NCBI GenBank assembly: GCA_009377795.1
Contig: WHTJ01000005.1
Location: forward strand, 36,926-100,925
Origin: Propionibacteriales bacterium
GTDB lineage: Bacteria > Actinomycetota > Actinomycetes > Propionibacteriales > Nocardioidaceae
Direction: 5' to 3'
DNA length: 64,000 bases
Shown: piece by piece, positions 8,177 to 16,864 of the stretch
How the letters are laid out: the number at the start of each line of letters is the position of its first letter
Numbering within the stretch: position 1 is the first letter of the stretch
Notes under the pieces: generated by a model
What the model was told of the DNA's origin: nothing
The model's input: only the letters and a program-made list of their open reading frames with translations
The model's database searches: none
Position numbers and translations under genes: made by a program

Positions 8177-8990
8177 GACGACCACCGCATACGAGACGAC
8201 CGGCGCTCGCGCGAGCGGCGAGCCGATGATCCGGTTCGAGGAGGTGCTGAAGAAGTTCGGCGACCTCACCGTTCTAGAGAACCTCGACTTCGACGTCGCA
8301 CCGGGGGAGCGGGTCACCCTGATCGGGCCCAGCGGTTCCGGCAAGACGACCATCCTGCGGCTGCTGATGACGCTCGAGACGCTCACCGGTGGGCACATCT
8401 GGGTGGACGGCGAGCCGCTGTGGCACATGCCCAAGGGCGACAAGCTGGTCCCGGCCAACGAGAAGTACCTCCGCCAGGTCCGCAAGAAGATCGGCATGGT
8501 CTTCCAGCAGTTCAACCTGTTCCCCAACATGACCGTGCTGGAGAACGTCACCGAAGCGCCGATCCGCGTCCTCGGCAAGAGCCGGGACGAGGCCAACGAG
8601 AAGGGCAAGGAGCTTCTGGAGCGAGTCGGGCTGGAGGCGAAGTACGAGGCACATCCCAGCCAGCTGTCCGGCGGTCAGCAGCAACGGGTCGCGATCGCCC
8701 GTGCGCTGGCGATGGAGCCGAGAGTGCTATTACTTGATGAGGTCACGGCGGCCCTGGACCCGGAGCTGGTGGCCGGCGTGCTCAACCTGCTGCGGGAGAT
8801 CGCCGAGACCACCGACATCACCATGCTGATCGTCACCCACGAGATGCACTTCGCGCGCGACGTGTCGCACAAGGTGATGATGTTCGACCACGGCCAGGTG
8901 GTCGAACACGGACCGCCGGACAAGATCTTCACCGATCCCGACCACGACCGCACCAAGGCCTTCCTGCACGCCGTCATCGAAGAGCGCTGA
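8163..8990 (+). CDS. ehuA: Ectoine/hydroxyectoine-type ABC transporter ATP-binding protein
   Basis: 275 residues. Walker A GPSGSGKTT, Q-loop QQFNLFP, signature LSGGQQQRVA, Walker B LLLDEVTAALDPE and the H-loop VTHEMHFA are intact. An extra segment after the first beta-sheet (LWHMPKGDKLVPANEKYLRQ) and VTAALDPE in place of PTSALDPE are typical of EhuA rather than GlnQ. It energises EhuCD. The start is uncertain: TTG at 8163 (listed) or ATG at 8226, which begins MIRFEEV. Confidence 0.82.
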   Translation: MATPETTTAYETTGARASGEPMIRFEEVLKKFGDLTVLENLDFDVAPGERVTLIGPSGSGKTTILRLLMTLETLTGGHIWVDGEPLWHMPKGDKLVPANEKYLRQVRKKIGMVFQQFNLFPNMTVLENVTEAPIRVLGKSRDEANEKGKELLERVGLEAKYEAHPSQLSGGQQQRVAIARALAMEPRVLLLDEVTAALDPELVAGVLNLLREIAETTDITMLIVTHEMHFARDVSHKVMMFDHGQVVEHGPPDKIFTDPDHDRTKAFLHAVIEER

Positions 8991-9014
8991 TCCGCGCTGT
9001 TCGCCAGAGAGGGC

Positions 9015-9020
9015 TAGACT
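9015..9020 (+). promoter_or_regulatory. Candidate -10 box of the small membrane protein gene
   Basis: TAGACT fits the actinobacterial TANNNT -10 and lies 27 bp upstream of the GTG start and 16 bp upstream of its GGAAGGGG ribosome site. No convincing -35 is seen. Confidence 0.35.
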
Positions 9021-9047
9021 GGCTGCTCAGACGGGCGGAAGGGGTGC

Positions 9048-9200
9048 GTGGTCATGGTGTCCTTAGTGATAATCCTCGGGCTGGCCGTTCTGGTCGGCGT
9101 GGCTCTCGTGTTGTGGCGGATGCTGCGCTGGGGACCCGCGTCGGAATCGAAACCGCTGGAGGACTGGAAGCACGTGCGCCCGCCCGCAGGTGGAATGTGA
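9048..9200 (+). CDS. Small single-pass membrane protein of unknown function
   Basis: 50 residues from GTG 9048 (or 48 from ATG 9054). One hydrophobic helix (VSLVIILGLAVLVGVALVLW) is followed by a basic turn and a short polar tail ending PPAGGM. Ribosome site GGAAGGGG (9037-9044) and -10 TAGACT (9015-9020) support expression. It stands alone between ehuA and the convergent vapC. I do not recognise a family. Confidence 0.5.
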   Translation: MVMVSLVIILGLAVLVGVALVLWRMLRWGPASESKPLEDWKHVRPPAGGM

Positions 9201-9234
9201 CCGTCGGGATCATGACGGCCTGCCCTCGATCGGG

Positions 9235-9633
9235 CTAGGGAACCGGGCTTGGGTACAGCTCGATGTCGGCTCGATGCGGGCCTTGCAGTTTCGCATCGCC
9301 GGTGAGCAACGGACAGTCGAGCAACTCCGCCAGCGCGATATAGGCGGCGTCGTACGCGGTGAAGGTATCCCGGAGCTGCCAGACCCGTTCGGATACAACC
9401 GCACCGGAGTAACGCTCGATCTGAAGATCTGCGAAGTCTGCCCGTACGCTCTCGGCTCGGTCAGCCGTCAGCTTGCCACCCAACGCTAGGCCCCGTAACG
9501 CGTTGGCGAACTCGAAGTCGATGAGATGCGGCGCGTGTAGCACCCGCGGCGCCGACAGCCGCAACACCTCGTCGGCTTCGGCCTCACCCAATGCACGGAG
9601 AACAAGTGAGCTGTCGACGACGAGATCGGTCAC
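9235..9633 (-). CDS. vapC: PIN-domain ribonuclease toxin, VapC family
   Basis: 132 residues, typical VapC length. Acidic metal ligands are in place: Asp7 (VVDSS), Glu41 (DFEFANAL), Asp95 (AYDAAYIAL) and Asp113 (TGDAKL). VapC toxins are Mg-dependent endoribonucleases, usually cutting tRNA or rRNA, and are neutralised by the upstream-encoded antitoxin. The GTG start overlaps the antitoxin stop by four bases (9630-9633), so the two are translationally coupled. RNA target unknown. Confidence 0.9.
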   Translation of the reverse strand: MTDLVVDSSLVLRALGEAEADEVLRLSAPRVLHAPHLIDFEFANALRGLALGGKLTADRAESVRADFADLQIERYSGAVVSERVWQLRDTFTAYDAAYIALAELLDCPLLTGDAKLQGPHRADIELYPSPVP

Positions 9634-9863
9634 TCACCTCTCCCAGCGCGCGTAGCAGCCACGTAATCCTCCATGGTCAAGCCCGCGGCGGGCCTCTGGG
9701 CCGCCCTCTCGAGCACCTCGGCGACGGTCGGTCGGGACGCCGCCTCGATGATCATCCTCCGGAGGTACGCGGTGAGGCTCATTCCCTCCGCGGCCGCCCG
9801 CATCCGCATGACGTTGAGTGCATCCACGGGAACGTCCCGAATCTGGATCGGTTTCGTCTCCAT
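9630..9863 (-). CDS. vapB: VapB/FitA-like ribbon-helix-helix antitoxin
   Basis: 77 residues starting METKPIQIRDVPVDAL, a ribbon-helix-helix strand and helices, then EGMSLTAYLRRMI and a C-terminal tail that would wrap the toxin. The start ATG 9863 has no Shine-Dalgarno; a -10-like TATCTT lies 7 nt upstream, so the mRNA is probably leaderless. The start codon is part of a TGCATGCA palindrome that is repeated 20 bp upstream, suggesting autorepression. Confidence 0.85.
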   Translation of the reverse strand: METKPIQIRDVPVDALNVMRMRAAAEGMSLTAYLRRMIIEAASRPTVAEVLERAAQRPAAGLTMEDYVAATRAGRGE

Positions 9864-9890
9864 GCATGCAAAGATAGCAGAATGCATGCA
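9863..9890 (-). promoter_or_regulatory. vapBC promoter with paired TGCATGCA operators
   Basis: Palindromes TGCATGCA at 9863-9870 and 9883-9890 are exactly 20 bp apart (about two helical turns) and bracket a minus-strand -10 TATCTT (9876-9871). This is the geometry expected for cooperative binding of an RHH antitoxin dimer pair to its own promoter. Confidence 0.6.
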
Positions 9891-9898
9891 AGGTCGGC

Positions 9899-11143
9899 TT
9901 AAGATCCGGGAGTGAACTCGTCCACGGCCTTGCGTGCTTGCTCCAGCCATGAGCGGCGGGCCTCGATGGCCTGCTCGGCCTCCTTGACCTTGCGCTCGTT
10001 CCCCTTGGCCACGGCGTCCTCGCGCTTCTTCTCCAGGTCGGCGATCACCGACTCCAGCTGAGCGACGGTGTCGGTCGCCCGAGCTCGCGCCTCCGGGTTG
10101 GACCGGCGCCAGCGGTCGTCCTCGGCCGCCCTGATCGCCTGCTCGACCTTCCGCAGCCGCCCCTCCATCGGCTTCACCGCGTTGCGCGTCACCTTGCCGA
10201 CGGCATCCCAGCGCGCGTCGATGTCCCGGAACGCCGCCCGGGCGGCGACTGGATCGGTCACCGGAAGCAGCCTCTCGGCCTCCTCCAGCAGCCGCTCCTT
10301 GACCTGCTGGTTGGCGAGGTACTCCTTGTCCAGCTCGGCGTTCGCCGCATCCCGAGCGGAGAAGAAGGTGTCCTGTACCCCACGGAACCTCGCCCACAGC
10401 TTGTCGTCGACGTCGCGATGCGTGGGACCCGCGGCCTTCCACTGACGCATCAGCTCGCGGAACTCCCCAGCGGTCCGGCCCCAGTCCTTCGAGTCGGCCA
10501 TCGCCTCGGCCTGCTCGACCAGCTTCTGCTTCACCACTTTGGCCGCATCCCGCTTCTCGTGCAGGGTGGCGAAGTGCTGCTTGCGGTGGCGGGTGTACGT
10601 CGTACGCGCCGTCGAGAACCGCCGCCACAAGGCATCGTCGGATGTCTTGTCCAGGCGGGGTAGCGACTTCCACTGGTCGAGCAGCTCCCGCAAGCGGTTC
10701 GCCCCGCTGCGCCAGTCCTGGCCGGCCGCGATGCCCTCCGCCTCGTCCGCGATCTGCTGCTTGAGCGCCAGCGCCTCCTCCATCTTGCGGGCACGCGCCG
10801 CCTTCTTCTCCTCGCGCCTGCTCGCGACCACGGACTCGAGGGCGTCGACCCGGGCGATCAGGCCCGCGAGATCGCCGACCGCTTGGGCGTCGCGCAGCAC
10901 CCCGTGTACCTTCCGCATCGCCGCGGCCGCCTCGTCCGGCCCAAGGTTGCCGCCCTGGACCCGCTTCTCCAGCAGGTCGACTTCGAGCGCGAGGCCCTCA
11001 TAGCGGCGTACGAAGAAGGCCATCGCCTCGGCGGGATCGCCGTCCGGCCACTGGCCCACGGCGCGTTCGCCCGAAGACGTCTTGACGTAGACCGTCCCGT
11101 CCTCGGCTACGCGCCCCCATGGGTTCTGGACCTGTTCGGCCAC
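9899..11143 (-). CDS. DUF349 domain-containing coiled-coil protein
   Basis: 414 residues. After an N-terminal beta segment (NPWGRVAEDGTVYVKT) come several DUF349-type helical repeats, recognisable by WK or W-x-R signatures (QWKSLPRL, QWKAAGPTHRD, RWDAVGKV), and a charged coiled-coil C-terminus. Actinobacterial homologues are conserved but uncharacterised. The start is placed at GTG 11143 because AAGGAG lies 6 nt upstream; the frame extends to an ATG at 11167 that has no such site. Monocistronic, divergent from the metallo-beta-lactamase-fold gene. Confidence 0.85.
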   Translation of the reverse strand: MAEQVQNPWGRVAEDGTVYVKTSSGERAVGQWPDGDPAEAMAFFVRRYEGLALEVDLLEKRVQGGNLGPDEAAAAMRKVHGVLRDAQAVGDLAGLIARVDALESVVASRREEKKAARARKMEEALALKQQIADEAEGIAAGQDWRSGANRLRELLDQWKSLPRLDKTSDDALWRRFSTARTTYTRHRKQHFATLHEKRDAAKVVKQKLVEQAEAMADSKDWGRTAGEFRELMRQWKAAGPTHRDVDDKLWARFRGVQDTFFSARDAANAELDKEYLANQQVKERLLEEAERLLPVTDPVAARAAFRDIDARWDAVGKVTRNAVKPMEGRLRKVEQAIRAAEDDRWRRSNPEARARATDTVAQLESVIADLEKKREDAVAKGNERKVKEAEQAIEARRSWLEQARKAVDEFTPGS

Positions 11144-11292
11144 GGCGTGCTCCTTGCCCACCCGCATGGACTATGCCTGCTGATCCGTGCAGTCTATTTG
11201 CCTCAGTGCAGTTCATCACATGCCGACCCGCCCAGGACACACAAACCGGAATCGGTTCGCCGCCGCCCGGCCCGGCTCGATACCCTGCGCAG

Positions 11293-11305
11293 ACAAAGAC
11301 TTTGT
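11293..11305. promoter_or_regulatory. Short palindrome upstream of the MBL-fold gene
   Basis: ACAAAG-A-CTTTGT, a perfect 6-bp inverted repeat 31 bp before the GTG start, in the divergent gap with the DUF349 gene. It could be an operator; no other copy was noticed. Confidence 0.3.
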
Positions 11306-11336
11306 CCAGATCCGTCGCCATTGGAAGAGGTTCTCG

Positions 11337-12041
11337 GTGCTCATCGCTGGATTCCCCGCGGGGCCGTGGGGGACGAACTGCTACATACTCGCCACCGGTC
11401 CGGGTGCCGAGTGTGTCGTGATCGATCCGGGTAAAGACTCCGCGGACGGCGTGGCCGACAAGGTACGAGAGCACAACCTCAAGCCGGTCTCCGTACTCCT
11501 CACCCACGGACACATCGACCACGTGTGGTGTGTGGTCCCGGTCGCCGGGACGTACGAGTCGCCGGCGTACATCCACCCCGAGGACCGCCACATGCTCGTG
11601 GACCCGATGGCGGGTCTCTCGGAGGAGTCCGCCGCGCTCATGCTCGGGGGGGATTACGCGTTCGCGGAGCCCGACGACGTGTGCGAGCTCGCCGACGGCA
11701 GCACGCTGCGGTTGGCCGGACTGGAGCTCCGGGTCGACCACACGCCGGGGCATACCAGGGGTTCGGTGACGTTCCGTACGCCGTACGACGGGCCGGAGGA
11801 CGTGCCCGAGGTGATGTTCGGCGGGGACCTGCTGTTCGCCGGATCGATCGGGCGCACCGACCTGCCCGGCGGCGACCACCCGACGATGCTGCGCAGCCTC
11901 GCCTCCAAGGTGCTGCCGCTCGACGACCGGATCGCCGTACTCCCCGGCCACGGGCCCCAGACCACGGTCGGCCGCGAGCGTGCGACCAACCCGTTCCTCG
12001 CCGAGCTGGCTCCCGCCTCCGGCCCGACCAAAGGCTTGTGA
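11337..12041 (+). CDS. Metallo-beta-lactamase-fold hydrolase, glyoxalase II-like
   Basis: 234 residues with the zinc motif THGHIDHVW, a second histidine in HTPGHTRGSV, an aspartate in FGGDLLFAGSIGRTDLPGG and the last histidine in VLPGHGPQT. This pattern is that of single-domain hydroxyacylglutathione-hydrolase-like proteins, which cleave thioesters of low-molecular-weight thiols; in actinobacteria the thiol would be mycothiol or bacillithiol-like. GTG start with GGAAGAGG upstream. It sits 2 bp before hisS, a conserved actinobacterial pair. Confidence 0.85.
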   Translation: MLIAGFPAGPWGTNCYILATGPGAECVVIDPGKDSADGVADKVREHNLKPVSVLLTHGHIDHVWCVVPVAGTYESPAYIHPEDRHMLVDPMAGLSEESAALMLGGDYAFAEPDDVCELADGSTLRLAGLELRVDHTPGHTRGSVTFRTPYDGPEDVPEVMFGGDLLFAGSIGRTDLPGGDHPTMLRSLASKVLPLDDRIAVLPGHGPQTTVGRERATNPFLAELAPASGPTKGL

Positions 12042-12043
12042 GC

Positions 12044-13405
12044 ATGGCGAAACCGACACCCCTCAGCGGGTATCCCGAGCTGCTCCCTGCCCAGCGCATC
12101 GTCGAGCAGCAGGTGATCGACCGGCTCCGGCGCACGTTCGAGCTGCACGGCTTCGCGCCGGTCGAGACCCGATCCGTCGAGCCGCTCGACCAGCTTCTGC
12201 GCAAGGGCGAGATCGACAAGGAGGTCTACGTCCTGCGTCGCCTGCATGCCGACGAGGCCGAGGGTGACGCGCGCGTCGGCCTGCACTACGACCTCACGGT
12301 GCCGTTCGCCCGCTATGTTCTCGAGCACGCCGGCAAGCTGGAATTTCCGTTCAGGCGTTACCAAATCCAGAAGGCATGGCGCGGCGAGCGCCCGCAGGAG
12401 GGCCGGTTCCGGGAGTTCACCCAGGCCGACATCGACGTGGTCGCGCGCGACGTGCTTCCGTTTCATTACGACGTCGAGATCGCCCGGGTGATCGCCGAGG
12501 CGCTCTCGGCGCTGCCCGTACCCACGCTTCGGCTGCAGCTGAACAACCGCAAGCTGATCGAGGGCTTCTACCGCGGGCTCGGCATCGAGGACGTCGACGC
12601 GGCGATGCGGACCATCGACAAGCTGGACAAGGTCCCCGCGGACACCGTCGCCGCCATGCTGGCCGACGACACCGGCCTGTCCGACGACCAGATCAAGCAG
12701 TGCCTCGCCCTGGCCGAGATCACGGCGGCCGACACCTCGTTCGTCGACCAGGTCCGCGCGCTTGGCGTGACACATGAGCTGCTCGACGAGGGTCTGCGCG
12801 AGCTGGCCGAGGTGATGGACGGGTGCACCGGCCTCGTGTCGGAGCGGCTCGAGGTGCACGCCGTCCTGCGGATCGCCCGCGGACTCGACTACTACACGGG
12901 CACCGTTTACGAGACCCTGCTGACCGGGTTCGAGGCGATCGGCTCGGTGTGCTCCGGCGGCCGCTACGACGCGCTCGCGTCGGACGGCCGTACGACGTAC
13001 CCCGGCGTCGGGATCTCGATCGGCATCACCCGACTGCTCATGCCGCTGTTCCAGCGCGACCTGCTGACCGCGTCGCGGAGTGTCCCCTCGGCGGTGCTGG
13101 TGGCCCTGCCGGACGAGGAGTCGCGGCCGGTCTGCGATCGGGTCGCGCAGTCGTTGCGGGCACGCGGCATATCGTCCGAGGTGGCGGCGTCGCCGCTGAA
13201 GTACGGCAGGCAGATCCGGTACGCCGAGCGGCGCGGCATCCCGTACGTGTGGTTCCCGGCGGCCGGCGCCGTGGCCGAGTCCCCGATCGGGCACGAGGTG
13301 AAGGACATCCGAAGCGGCGACCAGAGACCCGCCGACCCGGACTCGTGGACACCTCCGCAGGAGGACCTTCACCCGCGGATCGTCGGCGAGGGCGAGCCGT
13401 CCTGA
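12044..13405 (+). CDS. hisS: Histidyl-tRNA synthetase
   Basis: 453 residues, class II synthetase. Motif 2 region [25 protein letters not shown] is split by normal loops; the histidine-specific segments are visible as [12 protein letters not shown] and SGGRYDAL, followed by a C-terminal anticodon-binding domain. It charges tRNA-His. It follows the MBL-fold gene by 2 bp and precedes aspS by 40 bp, so all three may share a transcript. Confidence 0.96.
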   Translation: MAKPTPLSGYPELLPAQRIVEQQVIDRLRRTFELHGFAPVETRSVEPLDQLLRKGEIDKEVYVLRRLHADEAEGDARVGLHYDLTVPFARYVLEHAGKLEFPFRRYQIQKAWRGERPQEGRFREFTQADIDVVARDVLPFHYDVEIARVIAEALSALPVPTLRLQLNNRKLIEGFYRGLGIEDVDAAMRTIDKLDKVPADTVAAMLADDTGLSDDQIKQCLALAEITAADTSFVDQVRALGVTHELLDEGLRELAEVMDGCTGLVSERLEVHAVLRIARGLDYYTGTVYETLLTGFEAIGSVCSGGRYDALASDGRTTYPGVGISIGITRLLMPLFQRDLLTASRSVPSAVLVALPDEESRPVCDRVAQSLRARGISSEVAASPLKYGRQIRYAERRGIPYVWFPAAGAVAESPIGHEVKDIRSGDQRPADPDSWTPPQEDLHPRIVGEGEPS

Positions 13406-13445
13406 TGTCCCGTCATCGCTTTCCAGTGGAGTCGAGGAGATTGTC

Positions 13446-15203
13446 GTGATCCGCACGAATGCCGCCGGCAGCCTGCGCGCCGAGCACGCCGGCCAGACCG
13501 TCACGCTCGCGGGCTGGATCGCGCGACGGCGAGATCACGGAGGCGTCGCATTCCTGGACCTCCGGGAGGCCAGTGGCGTCGTACAGGTCGTGGTCCGTGA
13601 CGAGGAGACCGCACACCGGCTGCGTCCAGAGTTCTGCATCCGGGTGACCGGGGAGGTGGGCGCGCGCCCCGAGGGCAACGAGAACCCCCAGCTGCCCACC
13701 GGCGAGATCGAGGTGGTCGCCTCGGACGTCGAGGTCCTGAGCGAGTCGGCGGCGTTGCCGTTCCAGCTGGACGAGCACACCGGCGTGGGCGAGGAGGTAC
13801 GCCTGAAGTACCGCTACCTCGACCTGCGGCGCACCGGTCCGGCGAACGGGATGCGTCTGCGCAGCGAGGTTAACCGGGTCGCCCGGGAGGTCTTGCACGA
13901 CAACGGCTTCGTCGAGGTCGAGACCCCGACGATGACCCGCTCGACACCCGAGGGAGCGCGCGACTTCCTCGTCCCGGCCCGCCTGCAACCCGGTTCGTGG
14001 TACGCCCTGCCGCAGAGCCCGCAGCTGTTCAAGCAGCTGCTGATGGTGGCCGGACTGGAGCGCTACTTCCAGATCGCGCGGTGTTATCGCGACGAGGATT
14101 TCCGGGCCGACCGGCAGCCGGAGTTCACCCAGCTCGACATCGAGCAGTCGTTCGTCGACGAGGACGACGTGATCGCGCTGTCCGAGGAGATCCTCGCCGG
14201 GTTGTGGCGTCTGGTCGGGCACGAGATCCGGCGGCCGATCCCGCGGATCACGTACGCCGAGTCCATGGCCCGGTTCGGCACCGACAAGCCGGACCTGCGG
14301 ATGGGCCAGGAGCTGGTCGAGTGCACTGAATTCTTCGCCGACACGCCGTTCCGGGTTTTCCAGGCGCCGTACGTCGGCGCCGTCGTGATGCCGGGCGGCG
14401 CCGACCAGGCGCGCAAGGAGCTGGACGCCTGGCAGGACTGGGCGCGCCAGCGGGGCGCGAAGGGGCTCGCGTACGTGCTCGTCGGCGAGGGCGGCGAGCT
14501 GGGCGGGCCGGTGGCCAAGAACCTCTCGGACGCCGAGCGGGCCGGGTTGGCCGACCATGTGGGCGCGAAGGCCGGCGACTGCGTGTTCTTCGCCGCCGGG
14601 TGGCCGAAGCCGTCGCGTGCGCTGCTGGGCGCGGCGCGGCTGGAGATCGGGCGGCGCTGCGGGCTGATCGACGAGTCGGCATGGGCGTTCGCGTGGGTCG
14701 TGGACGCGCCGCTGTTCGAGGAGGTCGCCGAGACCGAGGACGTCGCGGTGGGCGGCGGCGCGTGGACCGCCGTACACCACGCGTTCACCGCTCCGAAGCC
14801 GGAGTTCCTGGACACGTTCGACACCGCTCCCGGTTCCGCGCTCGCGTACGCGTACGACATCGTCTGCAACGGCAACGAGATCGGCGGCGGGTCGATCCGT
14901 ATCCACCGGGAGGACGTCCAGCGCCGGGTGTTCCGGGTGATGGGGTTGCCGGAGGACGAGGCGAACGAGCGGTTCGGGTTCCTGCTGGAGGCGTTCAAGT
15001 ACGGCGCTCCGCCGCACGGTGGCATCGCGTTCGGCTGGGACCGGATCGTGGCGCTGCTGGCTGGCTCGGACTCGATCCGGGACGTGATCGCCTTCCCGAA
15101 GAGCGGCGGGGGATACGACCCGCTGACCGGTGCTCCGTCCCCGATCTCGCAGGCACAGCGCAAGGAGGCCGGGGTCGACGCCCGGCCCGAGCCACCGGCC
15201 TGA
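13446..15203 (+). CDS. aspS: Aspartyl-tRNA synthetase, probably non-discriminating
   Basis: 585 residues: N-terminal OB anticodon-binding domain, class II core, GAD insertion and C-terminal class II motif 3 (GGIAFGWDR). His31 in ARRRDHGG is the residue seen in non-discriminating enzymes that also make Asp-tRNA-Asn for GatCAB; discriminating enzymes usually have Leu there. GTG start with GAGGAG upstream. Family certain; the tRNA specificity is inferred from one residue. Confidence 0.95.
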   Translation: MIRTNAAGSLRAEHAGQTVTLAGWIARRRDHGGVAFLDLREASGVVQVVVRDEETAHRLRPEFCIRVTGEVGARPEGNENPQLPTGEIEVVASDVEVLSESAALPFQLDEHTGVGEEVRLKYRYLDLRRTGPANGMRLRSEVNRVAREVLHDNGFVEVETPTMTRSTPEGARDFLVPARLQPGSWYALPQSPQLFKQLLMVAGLERYFQIARCYRDEDFRADRQPEFTQLDIEQSFVDEDDVIALSEEILAGLWRLVGHEIRRPIPRITYAESMARFGTDKPDLRMGQELVECTEFFADTPFRVFQAPYVGAVVMPGGADQARKELDAWQDWARQRGAKGLAYVLVGEGGELGGPVAKNLSDAERAGLADHVGAKAGDCVFFAAGWPKPSRALLGAARLEIGRRCGLIDESAWAFAWVVDAPLFEEVAETEDVAVGGGAWTAVHHAFTAPKPEFLDTFDTAPGSALAYAYDIVCNGNEIGGGSIRIHREDVQRRVFRVMGLPEDEANERFGFLLEAFKYGAPPHGGIAFGWDRIVALLAGSDSIRDVIAFPKSGGGYDPLTGAPSPISQAQRKEAGVDARPEPPA

Positions 15204-15252
15204 GGCCCGCTGCTTCTCGCGCCGGCGCCGTCCGCCTGAGGCACTCCTTGTG

Positions 15253-15338
15253 TCGAGATTGCAGGAGTGGTCGACCACACCTGCAATCTCGGCGCGAGGG
15301 GTGGGCGCGGATCGGCCAGATGTGCAATCTCGGCGCGA
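15253..15338. repeat. Family-1 dispersed repeat cluster, locus 2
   Basis: Between aspS and rarA. A truncated inverted unit (15253-15263, TCGAGATTGCA) is followed by two perfect direct units TGCAATCTCGGCGCGA at 15282-15297 and 15323-15338, each followed by GGGG. The first two can pair as a hairpin around GTCGACC. The 41-bp distance between the direct units differs from the 32 bp at locus 3, so this is not an array with a fixed period. Confidence 0.82.
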
Positions 15339-15387
15339 GGGGCTGGAGATGGGCGATGCGAGGGGCTGGAGACGGGGTGCGGCGGGA

Positions 15388-15393
15388 TAGTGT
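15388..15393 (+). promoter_or_regulatory. Predicted -10 of a leaderless rarA transcript
   Basis: TAGTGT ends 6 nt before the GTG start of rarA, and no Shine-Dalgarno is present, so transcription is expected to begin at the start codon. Confidence 0.55.
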
Positions 15394-15399
15394 CGCTCT

Positions 15400-16776
15400 G
15401 TGGATTCGGAGGGCCTGTTCGACGAGGGCCAGGTCGCGCCTCGGGCGCCGATGCCTGGGCGCGAGGGGAGCGGAAGCCTCGCCGACGCGTCGCACGCGTC
15501 CGCCCCGCTCGCCGTACGGATGCGTCCCCGCACCCTGGATGAGCTGACCGGGCAGGACCACTTGCTGGCCGCCGGGTCGCCGCTGCGGCGGCTGGTCGAG
15601 GGCGACCAGCCGATGTCGTTGCTGCTCTGGGGCCCGCCGGGCACGGGCAAGACCACCATCGCCGCCATCGTGTCCGGGCAGACCGAGCGGGACTTCGTGG
15701 AGATTTCCGCGGTGTCCGCTGGTGTGAAGGAGGTCCGTGCCGCGATCAACACGGCGCGCGCGGAGCTGGCTCGCGGCGGGCGCGAGACCGTGCTCTTCAT
15801 CGACGAGGTGCACCGGTTCAGCAAGGCGCAACAGGACGCCCTGCTCCCCGGGGTCGAGAACCGCTGGGTCACCCTGATCGGCGCGACGACCGAGAACCCG
15901 TTCTTCTCGGTGATCTCGCCGCTCCTGTCCCGCTCGCTGCTGCTGACCCTCGAGCCGTTGACCGACGACGACGTCCGGGCCGTCGTACGCCAGGCGATCG
16001 AGGACGAGCGCGGACTCGCCGGCGGGGTCACCGTCGACGACGACGCGCTCGACCACCTGGTGCGGCTCGCGGGCGGAGACGCCCGGCGGGCCCTGACCTA
16101 TCTCGAGGCGTCGTCCGGTGCCGCGCTCACCCAGGGCGTCGATCGGGTCGACCTGGCGGTCGCGGAGACCGCCGTCGACCGGGCCGCGGTGCGGTACGAC
16201 CGGCAGGGCGACCAGCACTACGACGTGATCAGCGCGTTCATCAAGTCGATCCGCGGGTCCGATGTCGACGCCGCCCTGCACTACCTGGCCCGGATGGTCG
16301 AGGCCGGGGAGGACCCGCGGTTCATCGCGCGCCGGCTGATGATCCTGGCCAGCGAGGATATCGGGCTGGCCGATCCGACCGCGCTGACGACCGCGGTCGC
16401 GTGCGCCCAGGCCGTCCAGCTGGTCGGCCTGCCGGAGGCGCAGATCAACCTCGCGCATGCGGTGATCGCGCTCTCGGTCGCGCCGAAGTCGAACGCCGTG
16501 GTGAAGGCGATCGGCGCGGCCGCGTCCGACGTACGCGCGGGCATGATCGGGCCGGTGCCCGCCCACCTGCGGGACGCGCACTACGGCGGTGCGGCCAAGA
16601 TCGGGCACGGCGAGGGCTATCACTACGCCCACGACGAGCCGTACGCCGTCGCACAGCAGCAGCACGCCCCCGACGTGGTCGCGGACGCGGTGTACTACCA
16701 GCCCACCGAGATGGGCGCCGAGGCCGCCGTGCGCGAGCGCCTCGCCAGGATCCGTCGCCTGCTGCGCGGCGAGTGA
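15400..16776 (+). CDS. rarA: Replication-associated recombination protein A (RarA/MgsA)
   Basis: 458 residues, AAA+ clamp-loader-like ATPase. Walker [11 protein letters not shown] (77-86), Walker B VLFIDEVH (131-138), sensor 1 IGATTENP, then the RarA-specific C-terminal domain with [11 protein letters not shown] and the terminal GYHYAHDEP. It acts on stalled replication forks with SSB. Length and motifs are complete. The GTG start gives an N-terminal 35-residue variable extension. Confidence 0.93.
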   Translation: MDSEGLFDEGQVAPRAPMPGREGSGSLADASHASAPLAVRMRPRTLDELTGQDHLLAAGSPLRRLVEGDQPMSLLLWGPPGTGKTTIAAIVSGQTERDFVEISAVSAGVKEVRAAINTARAELARGGRETVLFIDEVHRFSKAQQDALLPGVENRWVTLIGATTENPFFSVISPLLSRSLLLTLEPLTDDDVRAVVRQAIEDERGLAGGVTVDDDALDHLVRLAGGDARRALTYLEASSGAALTQGVDRVDLAVAETAVDRAAVRYDRQGDQHYDVISAFIKSIRGSDVDAALHYLARMVEAGEDPRFIARRLMILASEDIGLADPTALTTAVACAQAVQLVGLPEAQINLAHAVIALSVAPKSNAVVKAIGAAASDVRAGMIGPVPAHLRDAHYGGAAKIGHGEGYHYAHDEPYAVAQQQHAPDVVADAVYYQPTEMGAEAAVRERLARIRRLLRGE

Positions 16777-16790
16777 GGTTCCGCACTTCT

Positions 16791-16851
16791 GCCGAGTGGC
16801 CTCGTACGCACGCGACGCGCCGGTGTCACCGGGCATCTGGGTCCACTCGGC
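16791..16851. repeat. Family-2 nested palindrome, copy 1
   Basis: Outer arms GCCGAGTGG (16791-16799) and CCACTCGGC (16843-16851) are perfectly complementary; the centre GACGCGCCGGTGTC (16814-16827) is itself a near palindrome. It lies between the convergent rarA and nuclease-like genes, ending 13 bp before the latter's stop. The core reads on the plus strand, opposite to copy 2. Confidence 0.85.
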
Positions 16852-16864
16852 GGGTCTCGGGCGG

